DNA of 64,000 nucleotides from Umbelopsis ramanniana AG (Eukaryota > Mucoromycota > Umbelopsidomycetes > Umbelopsidales > Umbelopsidaceae). The stretch is taken from assembly GCF_025399195.1 (NCBI RefSeq), contig NW_026252093.1, positions 62,001 to 126,000 of the forward strand, read 5' to 3'. This document shows positions 44,159 to 56,391 of this stretch, piece by piece. Positions within the stretch are counted from its first letter, which is position 1. Every line of letters begins with the position of its first letter. A model generated the notes under the pieces. It had not been told where the DNA came from. It saw only the letters and a program-made list of their open reading frames with translations, and made no database searches. Made by a program: the position numbers and the translations under genes.

Positions 44159-45661
44159 TCAATGTGTCAAGCTTGATATTCCAGCCATCAAGCGTTGTTC
44201 CGTAGTAACCGGCATACGCCATTTACCGTGTAACGAGACTTTGCCATGACGATCAAAAAGTTGTTCAATTGCTTGTTTCTCCAACTCAAATAAGTGAGTT
44301 GTTACTCCCTCGTAGAGATTATCAAATGTTGTATAATTAGTTTCGTACTGCAAAATTTTGAGATTGGGAAAGAGCGCCAGGATATTTTCAAAACCTGGCA
44401 GGGTGATTGGCGATGTTGTGTATTTAGCAATACGTAACGACCTCAATTTGGGGCCAAGGGCTTGCCTACAAGGTTTGTCATGCCAATTACTGCGGTATGC
44501 GTTCTTGTACGGCTGAAAACGCGATTTCATGCTCTTGTCGTCGGCTTCTGTGCACATGTCGTTCACGAACTGAGCTAGGGTATGATTGTTGAAGCAGGCC
44601 AAATCCATGATTTCCAAATCCTGCAGCGATGTGCATGAAGTCAAAAGCTTCCATAGAACTTGAGGTTTCAAGTCTTGCGATGGCATATTAGCGGTTTGGC
44701 TTGATACATTGGGTTGCGAATATGTGCTTGGGGAATTCTCACTTGTAAAGGATAAAGATAATGATTCTAATTTCTTCCAATGCTTAGCGATACTGAGGAT
44801 CACTCTTTCGTCCATGCCTAAGCGATAACCTTTGAATTGTCGCATGTTGGGGCAAGCAGCGACCAAAGCTGTCAGTAGGTCGGGCGAGTTGAGGGTATTG
44901 TCTCGGTTATCCATGTAGTTAAACGTTTCAAGCCTAGATCCGTAGCGAACGATTCCAAAAACGAGATCGGTCATTTCGAGGTCCATATTACAGTTCTGAA
45001 TTGACAATTCGGTCAAGGTGTTTTGGTTCTTGTCCATCAGATTCAGAAGAGCATCTGAGAAATGCTCGTGTAGCTTGAATTGCAGCCTCTCATACTCTTG
45101 TTTACGGCGAGCTGGTTGCAGAGTAGTGATGTGGGCATAGAGAGTTGGCAAGTTGGGTGAGCTGGACGCGAAAGTGACGGGTACCACAGTGGCCTGGATA
45201 AAGTGCGAGTAGCAGGAATGAAGCGAAATACTGCGAACTTTGGTTGCGATTTTTGATAGCCGGCGAAGTTCGGTCACCAAATCGCGCATTTCCAGCCCCT
45301 CAAGGTGGACTTCTCTATAAAGGTAAGGATCCGATGCTATTGTATGCCAAGATTTACATGTCCTGTTGATAAGAATATAACAGTCAGCTATGTATATTCA
45401 AAAATGGCCGTTTCGCGAGAGGGGGATGCGTCCGTTCCCCGCCACTTCTTTTTCGAGACATTTGGTCCACAAAGAAAAAAAAACACCACCACCACCAACA
45501 ACAACAACAACATACCTTGCGACTTGAAGTCTATCCTCCAGTGGCAATAACAGAAAGATCTGCACTAGTACAGATTCCGGCAATTGAAAGATTCCCTCTG
45601 AAGTGTAAGCCTTTTGACATGACAGCTCAGGGCTGGGAGGTGGTGTAAGAAGGGACACCAT
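44159..45661 (-). CDS. F-box/leucine-rich-repeat protein
   Basis: 449 aa in two exons, 45516-45661 and 44159-45362. The first exon and the start of the second form an F-box (IFQLPESVLVQIFLLLPLEDRLQVARTCKSWHTIASDPYLYREVHL), which docks on Skp1 in SCF ubiquitin ligases. The remainder has irregular leucine-rich-repeat-like segments such as LTELSIQNCNMD, LETFNYMDN, MRQFKGYRLG, LESLSLSFTS, LQDLEIMDLACFN, LRSLRIAKYTT and LKILQYETN. It is the usual layout of the large fungal FBXL class whose substrates are mostly unknown. The intron carries an (ACC)n(AAC)n repeat on the plus strand. The start at 45661 is the first ATG before the F-box. Confidence 0.85.
45481..45511. repeat. Trinucleotide microsatellite (ACC)n/(AAC)n
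   Basis: Perfect run of ACC units followed by AAC units inside the F-box gene intron, next to an A tract. It lies next to the splice donor (minus strand) at 45515. Confidence 0.85.
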
Positions 45662-47105
45662 AATTGTGGAGAAGGAAAAAAAAACTTGCAAAAAAAAGAA
45701 AAAGAAAAATTTCAGGCCCTGCCGTGTTTTAAAAAAGTAGAAGAGTAGGAGAAAAGAGGATAGAAGAGAGAAATGAGGGAGACCACTAAACGAACAAGGT
45801 TTTTATTTAAAAAGTTTTCGATGACCCTCAAATCCAACACAATGTTGTAGTCAGACGGGAACCTTGATTGGTTTCAGGTATAAGCAAGAAACTGCTAAAG
45901 TTCATTTCCGCACAGGTGTTTCGCAGGAGAACTACTCTGCGCCCGTCTTTCATTTTTCTGAGACAAACACACAGCGAGTGGTTGCGAAAGCCAAAGTTTC
46001 AGTGCAATAAAGGTACCAAATCCGAATTCCGACCTGCGCGTTACTTGAATGGCTCAACGAGTTTTTCTCTGTAACTCCTAGTTCTTATAGCACCGCCTGA
46101 ACTCAAGAGAAACCAGGTCAGTTGATACGCAAGTATAACAAGACTACCTTTCTATCTGTCTCAACTACGCGGACGCATAGGCATGTGCCTCTGTCATGTG
46201 CGGAGTGGCTTGAGACTTGGGCTCCATTTTCACGCACAGTTGATCCTGTCTTTCAGATTTACAACTCAGTCAATCCAGGCGATCTGTAAGCGATTCTCGT
46301 AGTTTCAGATATAATGTCAAATCATCATCGTTGCCAAGGTAAAATACTGGTTTACCTATATGACATTAGCCAAAATTATCTTTAGCGTTATACCAAGGCG
46401 TAATTTTGAGGTCGTGCCCTTGGGGTTCCCTTTTTTGGTTGAATTCCATGAAACCACTCTATGATCCAGAAAACACGGATTTTACTCAGATGCGCTGGGT
46501 CACTATAATTTCATTTCACCCGAAACCTGCTTGTAACCACTTAAAAGCGGTGTATAGACTGATATTCAGCTATGTGAAATGCAACGTGTCTTGAGTTATG
46601 TCGACATAATCACCGAAGAAATTTGATTTCTCACTTTAGTGCAGGCATGTCTCTCAACACTGTTTCTCATCCAAAAAAAGCTGCTACATTTTGTCCCAAG
46701 TTGGTAATCCTAGCACTATCCGCCGAATGAGTACAGTGTCGCCTTCTCGTGCTTAAAATAGGCCCAGATTATGTGAAAAAAAAAAAAAAAAAAAGCCGTC
46801 TGTGTTTTAGATGTAAATTCACGCGATGAGCAAGAATAACTGGAACATCATTTTGGTCGTACGGAAAAACAACCAGATTCATCGAGTCAAGCCCATGTCG
46901 GCTGTACCTTAATGGGCAACGTTCAAAAAACACATTGTTTGCCTGTATTGAAAGTTGACAGTGACGAGTTGTTTATTTAAATCTTTTCAAAACCCCAATA
47001 TGCTATACACAGCAAGTTTACGCACAGGAAATATTTGGTTTAATGTTTTTTCATTTATTACGTGAACTTTGTTCATCTTAGATCTGGGAAATGATCAGAT
47101 ATGAT
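45662..47105. other. Long intergenic region, no gene recognised
   Basis: 1.4 kb between the F-box gene and eS30. Open frames at 45868-46074 and 46406-46594 are short and lack domains. An A18 tract lies near 46777-46794. I see no tRNA or transposon ends. Confidence 0.4.
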
Positions 47106-47793
47106 TTAAGGTCCAGCAGTAGGGGCAGGGTTCATCTTGCGCTTGCCACCGAAAGCAGTGGTAACGTTGACGAAGCGACGGCTACAAAAAGACGAAATAA
47201 TGTTAGTGCCTCGTTCAATAACCATATTTCAAAAGTTTCAGTTATGTTTAATCTTCTTTTACAAGTGTGAAGCCGTTATTTGCTGTTGTGTTTTGCGCGT
47301 GGACGTATTACTTAATATTTGCTGCAGTCACCCATCTCGAAAGTAACTTTTATGACAATGGAAGTCATGCACCCACACTTCATAATCCGAGCGACAGTCA
47401 ATTTGGTTCGTTATTCTGAATTGCCAAAAAACATTCTGCCCGCAACAAAATCTGATCGGCAAATTTTGGCAATTCGATTAGGGCGTATTAATGTCGCAAA
47501 TCGTTCAATTTCGGATTCAATGCTAAAGTTGTCGTCGTGATGGTATGTCGCTCTGTCACATAATCAATATATGAAAAAATTCTACATACTTGTAGATGAT
47601 TCTCTTCTTGGCGCGGCCAACAACGGGCTTCTTCTTTTCTTGCTTGGCAACCTTGGGGCACTGAGACTTGACCTTACCGGCACGAGCGAGGGAACCGTGA
47701 ACTTTACCCTACATATTCGATATCGATGATTAATGTACGTTCAATTTGTTGGATGGCTGTCGATGGATGCATGATGCATGCATATCTTACCAT
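47106..47793 (-). CDS. RPS30: 40S ribosomal protein eS30
   Basis: 65 aa from three coding exons: 47791-47793 (only the ATG), 47590-47708 and 47106-47181. Landmarks: [43 protein letters not shown] and GGKRKMNP. It is the mature eS30 without the ubiquitin-like FUBI domain found fused in animals, as usual in fungi. The start codon is the last triplet of its exon, so the first intron begins immediately after ATG, a layout common for fungal ribosomal-protein genes, where first introns can aid expression. The downstream introns are longer than average for this window (81 and 408 nt). Confidence 0.97.
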
Positions 47794-48232
47794 CTTTGAG
47801 TTCTGAAAGTAAGAGAAAGATTTCCTATGGGCGAACGCCGAAGCATCCTTTGTGTCTGAGCCAGCCCGCTCATCTCGTGCACGTGATTTGCTGATTGATT
47901 TCCCATTTGTAAAATTTGCTTCTTTGCCATTGAAGCATTTTCATACCAGTTGCTCTTCTCTTTCTTTCAACAAAGCACATCTTTATACCATATCTGGTGT
48001 TCCGTAACATGGTACCCTTAAGATCAACAAAGGACTGAAAATGTTCATCTTTTGAAAGAACATTTTCAAGGTTTTTTACGCAAGATATCAGCATACTCCC
48101 ATCAGTTTGTATTGCTATTTTCAATCAGGCTCAGGTCGAAATTTAAATCGATACCAAACAGCGGATAGAATGAATTGAAATTTGCTATAAAAGTGAAGCT
48201 ATTACATTGTAACCAATGCAGCTACTGAAAAT
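47794..48232. other. Divergent promoter region of eS30 and the secreted propeller gene
   Basis: Contains the 5' leader of eS30 (minus) and the promoter of 48233-49662 (plus). The 84-codon minus-strand frame at 47870-48124 is not supported by any motif. Confidence 0.45.
48186..48192 (+). promoter_or_regulatory. TATA box of the secreted propeller gene
   Basis: TATAAAA about 45 bp before the ATG at 48233. Confidence 0.5.
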
Positions 48233-49662
48233 ATGACCTTTCTAAACATCAGTAAAGCTTTCCTGCTAACTATCGCTGCATTGGGCGTCCTAGCTCAAGA
48301 AGAAGGCTCTACTCTCCCTGATGCCACAGCTATCGGCGCCGCACCACCGCCCAGAAAGATTCAAAGGCCAGCAAACTGTAACACACCAGAAGTCATTCAA
48401 CCTTCAGCTCCTTTCTCTGTGGTCTCTGGCTATGAAGCCATTGTTGTATCTAACACTATTAAAAATCCCCGATCGGTAACTGTGGACGAAGCAAACCATT
48501 TCTTGGTCTTGGCCGCAGGTGACAACTCGATTTATTCTATCCGAGAAGATCTCTGCGGAAATATGAGTCAGCAACTCTTGGTTAACGGATCAAAACTTGG
48601 TGGTAGTATCCTTCAGGATAGTCTAATTGCCTTCCGTGACCATCTGTATGTTGCAACTGGCGATGCTGTTTATAAATTTCAATATTCCCCTGGTCAACAC
48701 TCTGAAATCCAGAGTGCACCTGAAGTCGTTATCAAGAATATTGGCGAGAAGCAACTTCCTATGACCATCGATCCTAGAGGTCGTCTTTTCGTTCCAAAAG
48801 GATTCAGTCAAGCAGCTACTGGAGGATCACAAGTGAGGCAATACGACTTGTTGGATGTGCCTGCTGGTGGCTTCGACTATGGCAACAGCGGCGAGGTCAG
48901 TATTATAGACTAAAGAGTTTTTAATCGTTGACATTAGGCTAAACTATCGTTCTATATGACAGGCTTTATCAGCAGCAGGAAATAACGGAGCTGGCCCGTT
49001 GGCCTACGATACCCAGGGAAGAATTTGGGGAACCAACATTGGTTAGTTCGCAATATAACATTTTTAACGTTTAATTATTTTGATATCTAACCATACACAA
49101 ATGATATATAGCTGCTGATGGTTCCGAAAACCTTTCACTATTTGATGCCAACGCCAGCTCCAATACTACCGTTCCCGTAGGATCGCAAACAAGAGGTATT
49201 GCTTTCTATCGTGGCCTTGGATGCTCAGTTGGAGATGCAGATTCTTTGGGTACAACTGAAGGTTTCCCCTGCCGATGGACCGATCATGCTTTCTTAGCTA
49301 CCCGTAACACTGGTATCGTCCATGTGCCATTCAGTGATTTGGCGCATGCACCAAGCGGCGCCCCCGAGACCATCTTTGGACAAACCGACATCTCTGATTG
49401 TTCAACTGGTACATGTATTTCACCCATTAGCATAGCCTTTGATCAAAATGGGCGAATCGTCACTGCTAGCGACACTACCAACGAGGTTTGGATGGTAAGA
49501 AGATTGTACAACCCAGATGCGGGCAAGATTCTGACCGACAAGGCCAACGCAGCTGACGCCGCCTCAGAAGCTAAAGACGAGGCCAAGGATGCCGCCGCAG
49601 AGGATGCGAAGGCACCAAAAGAGGATGCTACCGTTCCTGAAGATTCTGCAAACCAAGAATAG
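48233..49662 (+). CDS. Secreted beta-propeller protein (sugar-dehydrogenase/NHL-like)
   Basis: 430 aa from 48233-48895, 48963-49041 and 49112-49662. The N-terminus is a clear signal peptide (KAFLLTIAALGVLAQ). Propeller-like blades follow: IKNPRSVTVDEANHFLVLAAGDNSIYSI, SLIAFRDHLYVATGDAVYKF, MTIDPRGRLFVPKG, GPLAYDTQGRIWGTNI, TRGIAFYRGLGC, FLATRNTGIVHVPF and ISIAFDQNGRIVTASDTTNEVWMV. Several Cys pairs (SDCSTGTC; CRW) fit a secreted protein. The last 40 residues (49540-49662) are Ala/Asp/Glu/Lys-rich and probably disordered. It resembles soluble glucose/sorbosone-dehydrogenase-like proteins, but I cannot point to cofactor ligands, so activity is open. Confidence 0.72.
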
Positions 49663-50627
49663 TTTGTGACATTCCATTGTTCCGCCTATTGATTTATTTG
49701 GGCAAAGAGTCTTGCATAGCGCTGCAAAAAATATACTGCTCTCTTGCTGAAAATCAAAGCAAATAAGCTCACTCAATATAACTTTTGTAATATATCAATT
49801 CTGTAGCTCTGCTACAAAAATAAACCTATTCTTCGCTGAAACGCTTACTGAATTGCATACATGTCTTTCTTTCGCATACAATGAAAACGTGTTTTAAATG
49901 CTGATTGTCTTCAAGACTTTCAAATTATTCATTCCCTGGGCGCGGTGTCTTTGGCGTAAACTGACTTATACAAGCTCGCGAAACTATCCAGGTCGTGTGG
50001 AAAGCATCTACCCCTATCATCCCATCCGCGCGAAAAACTATCCGATACCGTGGTGGCCACATAATGAGGCGTTGACAGTTCATCGGAATGTGGATAACTG
50101 TGATACCACATTCAGTGATTCTTCATATCGATAGCATGGCCCCACTTGAACCAAGAACACACGATATCATGTGGTAAACAATTTAGTAGTAATTCTCTAC
50201 ATCATCCCAAGTAAGTGTATTGCGTACTCTGCTGCATTGAAAACTTTTTCTCTTATAATATTATTGGTTATCTCAAGATATGGCATATATGGCATATTGC
50301 TGCCTTCTTACCGATGCAAATCAAAACGCCGCAAAATTGTATCATGCAATGTTTTTTACTTTTCATGCCTTTTCTTCCCGCTGGCATGGACCCATGCAAT
50401 GTGTTTTACTGCATCTAAAAGGAAAATAGATGACATTCGTGAGTGGTTACGGAGTTAGTATAACCACCAATTGGTGTGCCCCGCAAAGATTGGGAAAAAA
50501 TAGCATGCGTTTTTTCCCTGTTGTTTCAGTACCACCCATGCATGAAACAAGCTGGCGTAGGGTCATGTTACTTATAAATTACGAATTTTCCCGCCCAAAA
50601 ACACAACAGCATCTTTCATTCATCACT
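49663..50627. other. Intergenic region, no gene recognised
   Basis: About 1 kb with short frames on both strands (for example 50171-50458) that lack domains. It contains the promoter of the tiny basic-protein gene. Confidence 0.4.
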
Positions 50628-50864
50628 ATGCCAAAGAAACACGTACCAAAAGAAAACGAACCCACGACAAAGGCCGATAAGAATCGACCAAAATCAAAAC
50701 ACGAGAAGAGAGAGGAGCAAAAGGCTCACAAACAAAAGGTAAAGATATTCATGGATGTGTTTACTTATGTGTGAATATTTGATGGTAATACAAGCACTCC
50801 ATTTGGGTATTGCAGAAGAATGAGAAAAGAGCTGAAATGATGAAATTTGGCACGACTGCCTAAG
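50628..50864 (+). CDS. 52-aa lysine-rich small protein
   Basis: Two exons, 50628-50738 and 50817-50864, joined at a codon boundary by a GTAAAG...TTGCAG intron. The product is almost entirely charged (KHVPKENEPTTKADKNRPKS; KHEKREEQKAHKQK; KNEKRAEMMKFGTTA) and probably helical or disordered. The conserved-looking splice signals and the short tail favour a real gene over chance. No family recognised; it could be a small nucleolar or ribosome-associated protein. Confidence 0.5.
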
Positions 50865-51037
50865 CAATGTCTTCAAACTCGCACATCAAATCAATCATTT
50901 GAACAATAAAGTCTAGCGTTTTAGAATTGTTTGAATTTTGGGCAAAATTCTTGACGATAATTATTTTATAAATTTTGAGAAATTAGAAAATCTGCTATGT
51001 AATAGAATATATAGGAAAAAATGAACCTATGAGTGAT

Positions 51038-52253
51038 TTACAACATCAAGGCAGCGAAAGCGGACATGACAGTCATGGCGACAGCAATTCTGCTAATTTC
51101 CCTTGATTCAAAGAGAGAGCCAACACCGGAAGAGGAGGTGATGTTGGTGTTATTGGTTGGGACGCTGGAAGCGTTCTGGGCGGGGATAAGAATAGCGTCA
51201 ATGATATGGATGACACCGTTATCAGTCAAGATATCAGTCTTGATGACATGAGCAGTCTCGTTGCCAGAAACATCAGTGAGCTTGACGGAGCCACCGGAGA
51301 CATCAAGGGTGAAGTTGGATCCAGCTTCAGTGGTGATGTTCATGGGAGAGGTGAGGTTGGTCAAGTTGGTGCTGTAGTACAGACCTTCGACGACGTGGTA
51401 AGCGAGGATGTTGGCCAATTGAGAAGAGTTGTACTTGCTAAGAGCGTCAGAGCTGAAGGCGCCATCGTTGGGTGCAAAAATGGTAATTCCGGACTTCTTG
51501 TTGATTCCTTCAGTGCTGTTGGTAGAGTTCAAGGCATTGACAAACTTGTCGAGGCCAGCTTGAAGAGCAGTGGAATTGACGTCGCTAGGAGGCATGAGAA
51601 CCTATGAGATGCGTTAGTACCTGTAGCCACCTATCTATACCAACCGGATCAAGGGGTATTACTTACAGCGTTGATGACATGAACAACACCATTGCTGGCA
51701 GTGTTATCAGCCGATGTGACGTTAGCGTAGTTAGCACCATAGTAGACGTTGACAACGCTGCCAGAAACCTTGACATTGACAGGCACTCCACCGCTGGGGA
51801 AGTGGTCATAAGTGCTGTTGGTCAAGTTGGTGGCGACGATGTTGGAACCATCCTTGAACTGAGATGAAGGGTGTGATCCATTGATAGTGTGGTAGCTGAG
51901 GATGCTTGTAAGATCAGTGGAGTTGGTGATCTGGACGCCATCGAAAGCACTGTAATGTTTGAACGTTTGTTAGAATCAATATGCCTAGATAAATGGCACG
52001 TTCTTCAGTGAATTTTTTTTTACCTGTTGGATGGAGCAAAGATGGTCCAGTTTCCATTGGTGCTGTTGCTCAAAGTGTTGACAAGTGAGGAGAAGTTACC
52101 GAATGTTCCATTGGTAAGAAGAGCAGTAAGAGTAGACAAGTCAGAGTTGCCAGTGATAACATCGACAAGGGAGTTTCCACTTTGTGCAAGAGCAGAGGTG
52201 GCCAAAACGGCAGCAGCAGCGACGGCAGAGGTCTTGAAGTACATTGAGATCAA
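51038..52253 (-). CDS. Fasciclin-domain cell-surface protein, short form
   Basis: 358 aa from 52024-52253, 51667-51949 and 51038-51601 (an ATG at 52244 is equally possible). Signal peptide: FKTSAVAAAAVLATSALAQ. Two FAS1 domains follow: LTALLTNGTFGNFSSLVNTL...WTIFAPSNSAFDGV...GVVHVINAVL, and GLDKFVNALNSTNSTEGINKKS...ITIFAPNDGAFSSDA...ILAYHVVEGLYY...GVIHIIDAILIPAQ, each with the family H1 (TIFAPSNSAF) and H2 (YHxV) type motifs. Many NST/NLT/NDT sequons predict heavy N-glycosylation. A Ser/Asn-rich linker and a hydrophobic C-terminus (AVAMTVMSAFAALML) are typical of a GPI-anchor signal. The likely role is adhesion or cell-wall association, by family. Confidence 0.93.
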
Positions 52254-53492
52254 AACTAGAATAGATGAGTGAGCATACTACCGTTCAAAAATTTCGCTTC
52301 AATTTATGTCTGTCAGTGAGCTGGATGACGGAATTCCTTTAACTGGCAAGTGACACCAAGGGTTGGGACATGATCACTTTGGTACATCTCGCACTTTCAG
52401 ACTAACAGTAGTGCCAAGGCTCTCTTTAACAATTGCTCAAAAGTCACAAAATCATCATAGTCTTAGGTCGATGATTAAACTACTTCCCCCGCCCTTAAAG
52501 TTTTAGGAGTATGAAAGATTATTCAATGCGCTAAAAACAAGCACAATATTCAGGTACCACCGATGTACGTAATTGTTCTGGTAAAAACATAGGGCATCGG
52601 AAAGTGGCTTCCCCGGGCGGGGGGGGGGTTGAATGAGTTTCACCACTGTTCTTCGATCGTTATTACCACCGAATCTCGATTATCGAAGCTGTGTGTATTT
52701 CCCAATCGACGCATCAACAGATTGATTCTTTCGCTCGCTTCACCTCCATTAGTTTGCATGAATTCATCTCGTCCACGTGAGCTTTGCTTGGCATAATGGT
52801 AAATCATGGTTAGTTTGAGACTCTGAAAAAAAATATTACCGCCAACCTTTTTTCACTCCTTCCTTTTTCAAAAAGCGGGTTTGTACACATCGGAGTTGAG
52901 AGGAAGAGTTGACATGACGACGGCGGCGTCAGATGAGCTTTTCCAAATCCTTCCTTGGAAGATGGCATTTTGTAATGCGCTTGTTAGGAAACAAAATGTG
53001 CGAAAAAGGTAGGTACCCTATTTTCCTAGATTGCTTTTGAGCAAGCAACGGAAAAACATATTGAAATGGGCGGCTGCGCCAATTTTTCATAACTGACTTT
53101 CGATGTTGAAGACAAAAGTCCTCCTTATGCAAAACATCTTTTTCAAGCATGATCTTCTCTAACCGATCTGTCTGCTCATTTCCTTAATTGCCTTCATAGA
53201 AAAGCGGACATTTCCACAATACTCAACACAAAGCACATAATCTTGTGTACTTGGTATTGATTCTCCGGAAATAAAAATCGCCAAATTCAGATGAATCTGA
53301 TGGAACACTGGTGCCTTAAAGCTTGTTCCACTGGATGAATGTTCTTTATTTTATTTTTTCACTCGATGGCGCCTTACAGCCATCGATGGAAATGCGTGGA
53401 AATTGCTGTTGCATATGCGATTTATACTCAGTAGCTTGATGAATAAAAGCTTTTTATGACCTGAAACTAAAAAAATAACATTGATCATGTTC
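52254..53492. other. Intergenic region, no gene recognised
   Basis: 1.2 kb containing the promoter of the short fasciclin gene (minus) and the 3' flank of PDCD5. A G run of more than ten bases lies at about 52619-52630. Small ORFs (52929-53150, 53351-53614) carry no domain. Confidence 0.4.
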
Positions 53493-54253
53493 CTACAAAT
53501 CGTAATCGTCGTCGCTATCGTCATCGAATCGACGACGATTGTACTGAGCGTGTTATATCGCCGCGTTAGCATGATCATCATACCCGGTACACATCTCCTT
53601 AATTGTATCCACATACCACGATTTTGGTTTGCGATGCTCCAGAATCCTGTTGGTTAATTTGACCCAGGAGATCGATGAGCTGTTTTTCAGACACCTTGCT
53701 TCGAAGTTGACCTGACTGCGCCATGCGAATAAGTAAATCTTCCACAGCGCGTGCTTTGTCAGCCTTCACCATGTTGATTCTTGCCACTGTCGAAATATAT
53801 ATACGTTCATTGATACCTTTTCGATGAGGGAGAGACCTGCTATATATCACTTTCAACTTACATCGCTCTCTTGCATCATTATCGAGAATCTGAACCAGCA
53901 TTGTCCTGCGCATTTCTTCCATATCGCTAAAATGTAAAGACAGAGCTTAGTATTTCGACTATTTTGCATTTATCCTTACTTCTGAAATCCATGAGACGCA
54001 TGCTTCATCTTATGTGCACTTGTAGAGATGGTTCGTACCTTTTTTGCTGTTCATCTTCCTTGTTTCCTGATCCAGATCCAGATGGTGCAGCGGTTCTTGG
54101 CGATCCGCTTGGAGCTCCCTATACCAACAGTAAAAGTGAGTCCATCGGATACCATAAAGACAATGGCACCTTTCATATTCAGATTCATACCTGTTGAGCT
54201 TGTAGCTCGGCCAATCTACGTGCCCTTATAGCTTGTAATTCATCGTCGTCCAT
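53493..54253 (-). CDS. PDCD5: PDCD5 / TFAR19-type DNA-binding protein
   Basis: 142 aa from five exons: 54191-54253, 54039-54118, 53862-53926, 53617-53786 and 53493-53543. All phases close. The order matches the family: MDDDELQAIRARRLAELQAQ at the N-terminus, a Gly/Ser-rich linker, DMEEMRRTMLVQILDNDARERLARINMVKADKARAVEDLLIRMAQSGQLRSKVSEKQLIDLL, and the acidic tail YNRRRFDDDSDDDYDL, which mirrors the FNRRKVMDSDEDDDY end of human PDCD5. The function in fungi (Ymr074c/Sdd2-like) is not well defined; in animals it is pro-apoptotic and a TRiC/CCT partner. Confidence 0.95.
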
Positions 54254-54369
54254 GTTGACAAGACCCAAATTCTAATATCCGCTTTTGCCAACCAATTTTT
54301 TTTTCTCTTTTGTCACAGCGCACGCTTTGCTTGATTCAAAATTTTTTTATTAACGTGTTTCGTTCAGCT

Positions 54370-56129
54370 TCATTCAGCTTGCTCGATAGCAGCTCTTTGC
54401 TTCAAAACTAAATCATTTCCAGTAACTCGCTTATAAATACTTTTAACATCGTCACATACGGTCTCAAAATGTGAGGTAGCATCATATGAACGCGATACAA
54501 AAACACCGGACTCTGACCCTTCCTCCAATGGTTCTTCAAGAGGGGAAACAGTAACAAACCTATTGATGAAAGGCAAATAGAACCGTCAATTAGCACACTA
54601 TTGGATATAATCAAAGAGCAGGCTGAAAGACACTAACTTGTTACGAATTTTGCCCAACAACTTCAAACCTGGTTCGATTTCTTGTTCTGGATCATCGGTT
54701 TCGACAATGGTACTAACGATGGCTAGGTACATATCCTTGGGGCACACATTGTGAGTGGTTGAAACGCTAGCAACATATATATCATGCTTTCTTCCCACTT
54801 GTTTTTGAGGAATGACAATTTGGGCGGAATTGGCATCGCCAGTGTTGTCAATCGGGTGGTCTAAGAAACAGATTGCTCGGACCGTTGATCCGATTTTACG
54901 AACTTTGTCTTGTGCGTATGAGGGATCACAGATGATACTCTTGGCTTTGGCAACTCCGTCTCCTGACCGAACCCCAGTAGCAACCCCATTCTCGTAAATA
55001 ATTTCATCTACAGGTTTGTCTAACATGTATGTTCCTCCGTAGATGGCGCTCAATCTGTTGGATCATTATATGTCAAATTTAGGCAACTTCACTCCATGAT
55101 AAAATTTCTCCCAGCAATTTACCTTGCGAATGATTGAGGAAGCTCACCAAGTCCATACAAGGGGTAGATGTAGGGGCTTTTGCCATACCGGGCAACGGAT
55201 CCAACATATAAAATAATCTTATCAACAGTCTCTCGAGCTGGCTGAGCAAGATAACTGTCGTCTAGATGCAAAGCCATTGCATGACCTTCGAATCATCAAA
55301 AGCATCAGTAATCCAAGAGGAAGAAGAAGAAGAAGGGGAAAAACATCTTGTAAAGATGGATACAAACCAATGAATTCCCTTGCGTCAGCCTCAAGCTCAA
55401 ATTTATCATATACCTCGCTCATTGTATTCTTATCGAAGTCAAGACCTATGAAAAGCGCATGTGAATAACCCGACTTACGGTGTCGCTATCTTGGCGTAAT
55501 AGTTTCGTACCTTCATGAGTGGAAGGATCAATCTCTTGCCAGTTTTGAATGAACTCAAAAAACTTTTGTACTCTACGCTTCTCCATCAAGCCAAGGAGAG
55601 AAGATGAAATTGCCTCTACTTCCGATGCTGGTACACGGTAAATGCTACCATTCTTGTATACGTACGATCCATTGATTTGTTTGAATTCCAGGTAACGAGT
55701 AACACCAGTATGTGTCAAGAAGCGAACGATCTCGCCATTAGCCATCATGAACTTGGGGACCAAGTCAACGTTGAAATCTCGGTCTCTGTAGCCTTCAGGT
55801 ACTGCTTGGTCTGGGCAGAACTTTTTGTAGACCTAGTTGCAGAAGTAATTAACATACCGCCTTTTGCGCGCAAATCCTTTCCAACGATACGGTCTTAACA
55901 TACCTGAGCCAAATTAAGCGATGCTGACTCGCCTCCGTAATAGTCATTGCGATCCATATGTAACACCTTCTTCCCATCCACAGACAACAAACCTGACAGA
56001 ATACACTCTGTGAGACCGGTACCCAAAACAATGACGTCGTATTCTTCGTTCTATCGTTCAACAGCGGTGCGTCCATTAGTCTATACCTTTGCTTGGCACG
56101 GAGGAGTATGTATGTATGTTTCTTACCAT
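54370..56129 (-). CDS. GDI1: Rab GDP-dissociation inhibitor
   Basis: 439 aa; extracts prenylated GDP-Rab proteins from membranes and recycles them. Exons: 56127-56129 (ATG only), 55904-56050, 55511-55832, 55368-55445, 55123-55285, 54638-55054 and 54370-54559. Signature N-terminus: [35 protein letters not shown], and the Rab-binding platform [14 protein letters not shown]...[13 protein letters not shown]. Later: [52 protein letters not shown] and [12 protein letters not shown]-like. Length and composition match yeast Gdi1. As in eS30, the first coding exon is just the start codon. A GAA/AAG-rich repeat (plus-strand 55318-55335) lies in the fourth intron. Confidence 0.97.
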
Positions 56130-56391
56130 AATATAAAGAGATTAAAATATAAAGCGCAACCAAGAAAAGAGCGGTGGGGAAATGGGAAAGAGTTTATATG
56201 TGAGATGCCAAAATTTTAGTCCTCGTGCATACAATCGCGAGCCCATTTGCCATAAAAGGTTCTGCAGGGGCATGGCTGGACCAACTTGCTCCCCTCCTGC
56301 CAAAAGTTAACAGACTGCTTATGCTTTCGTTTATTGCTCACAAGGTTAAGGGAAAACAAGGATATATATATTTACGCTATTTACATGCAAC

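Noticed and set aside
52617-52632. G-rich run as a possible regulatory quadruplex
   Set aside because: A single homopolymer tract without further spaced G runs; more likely simple-sequence variation.
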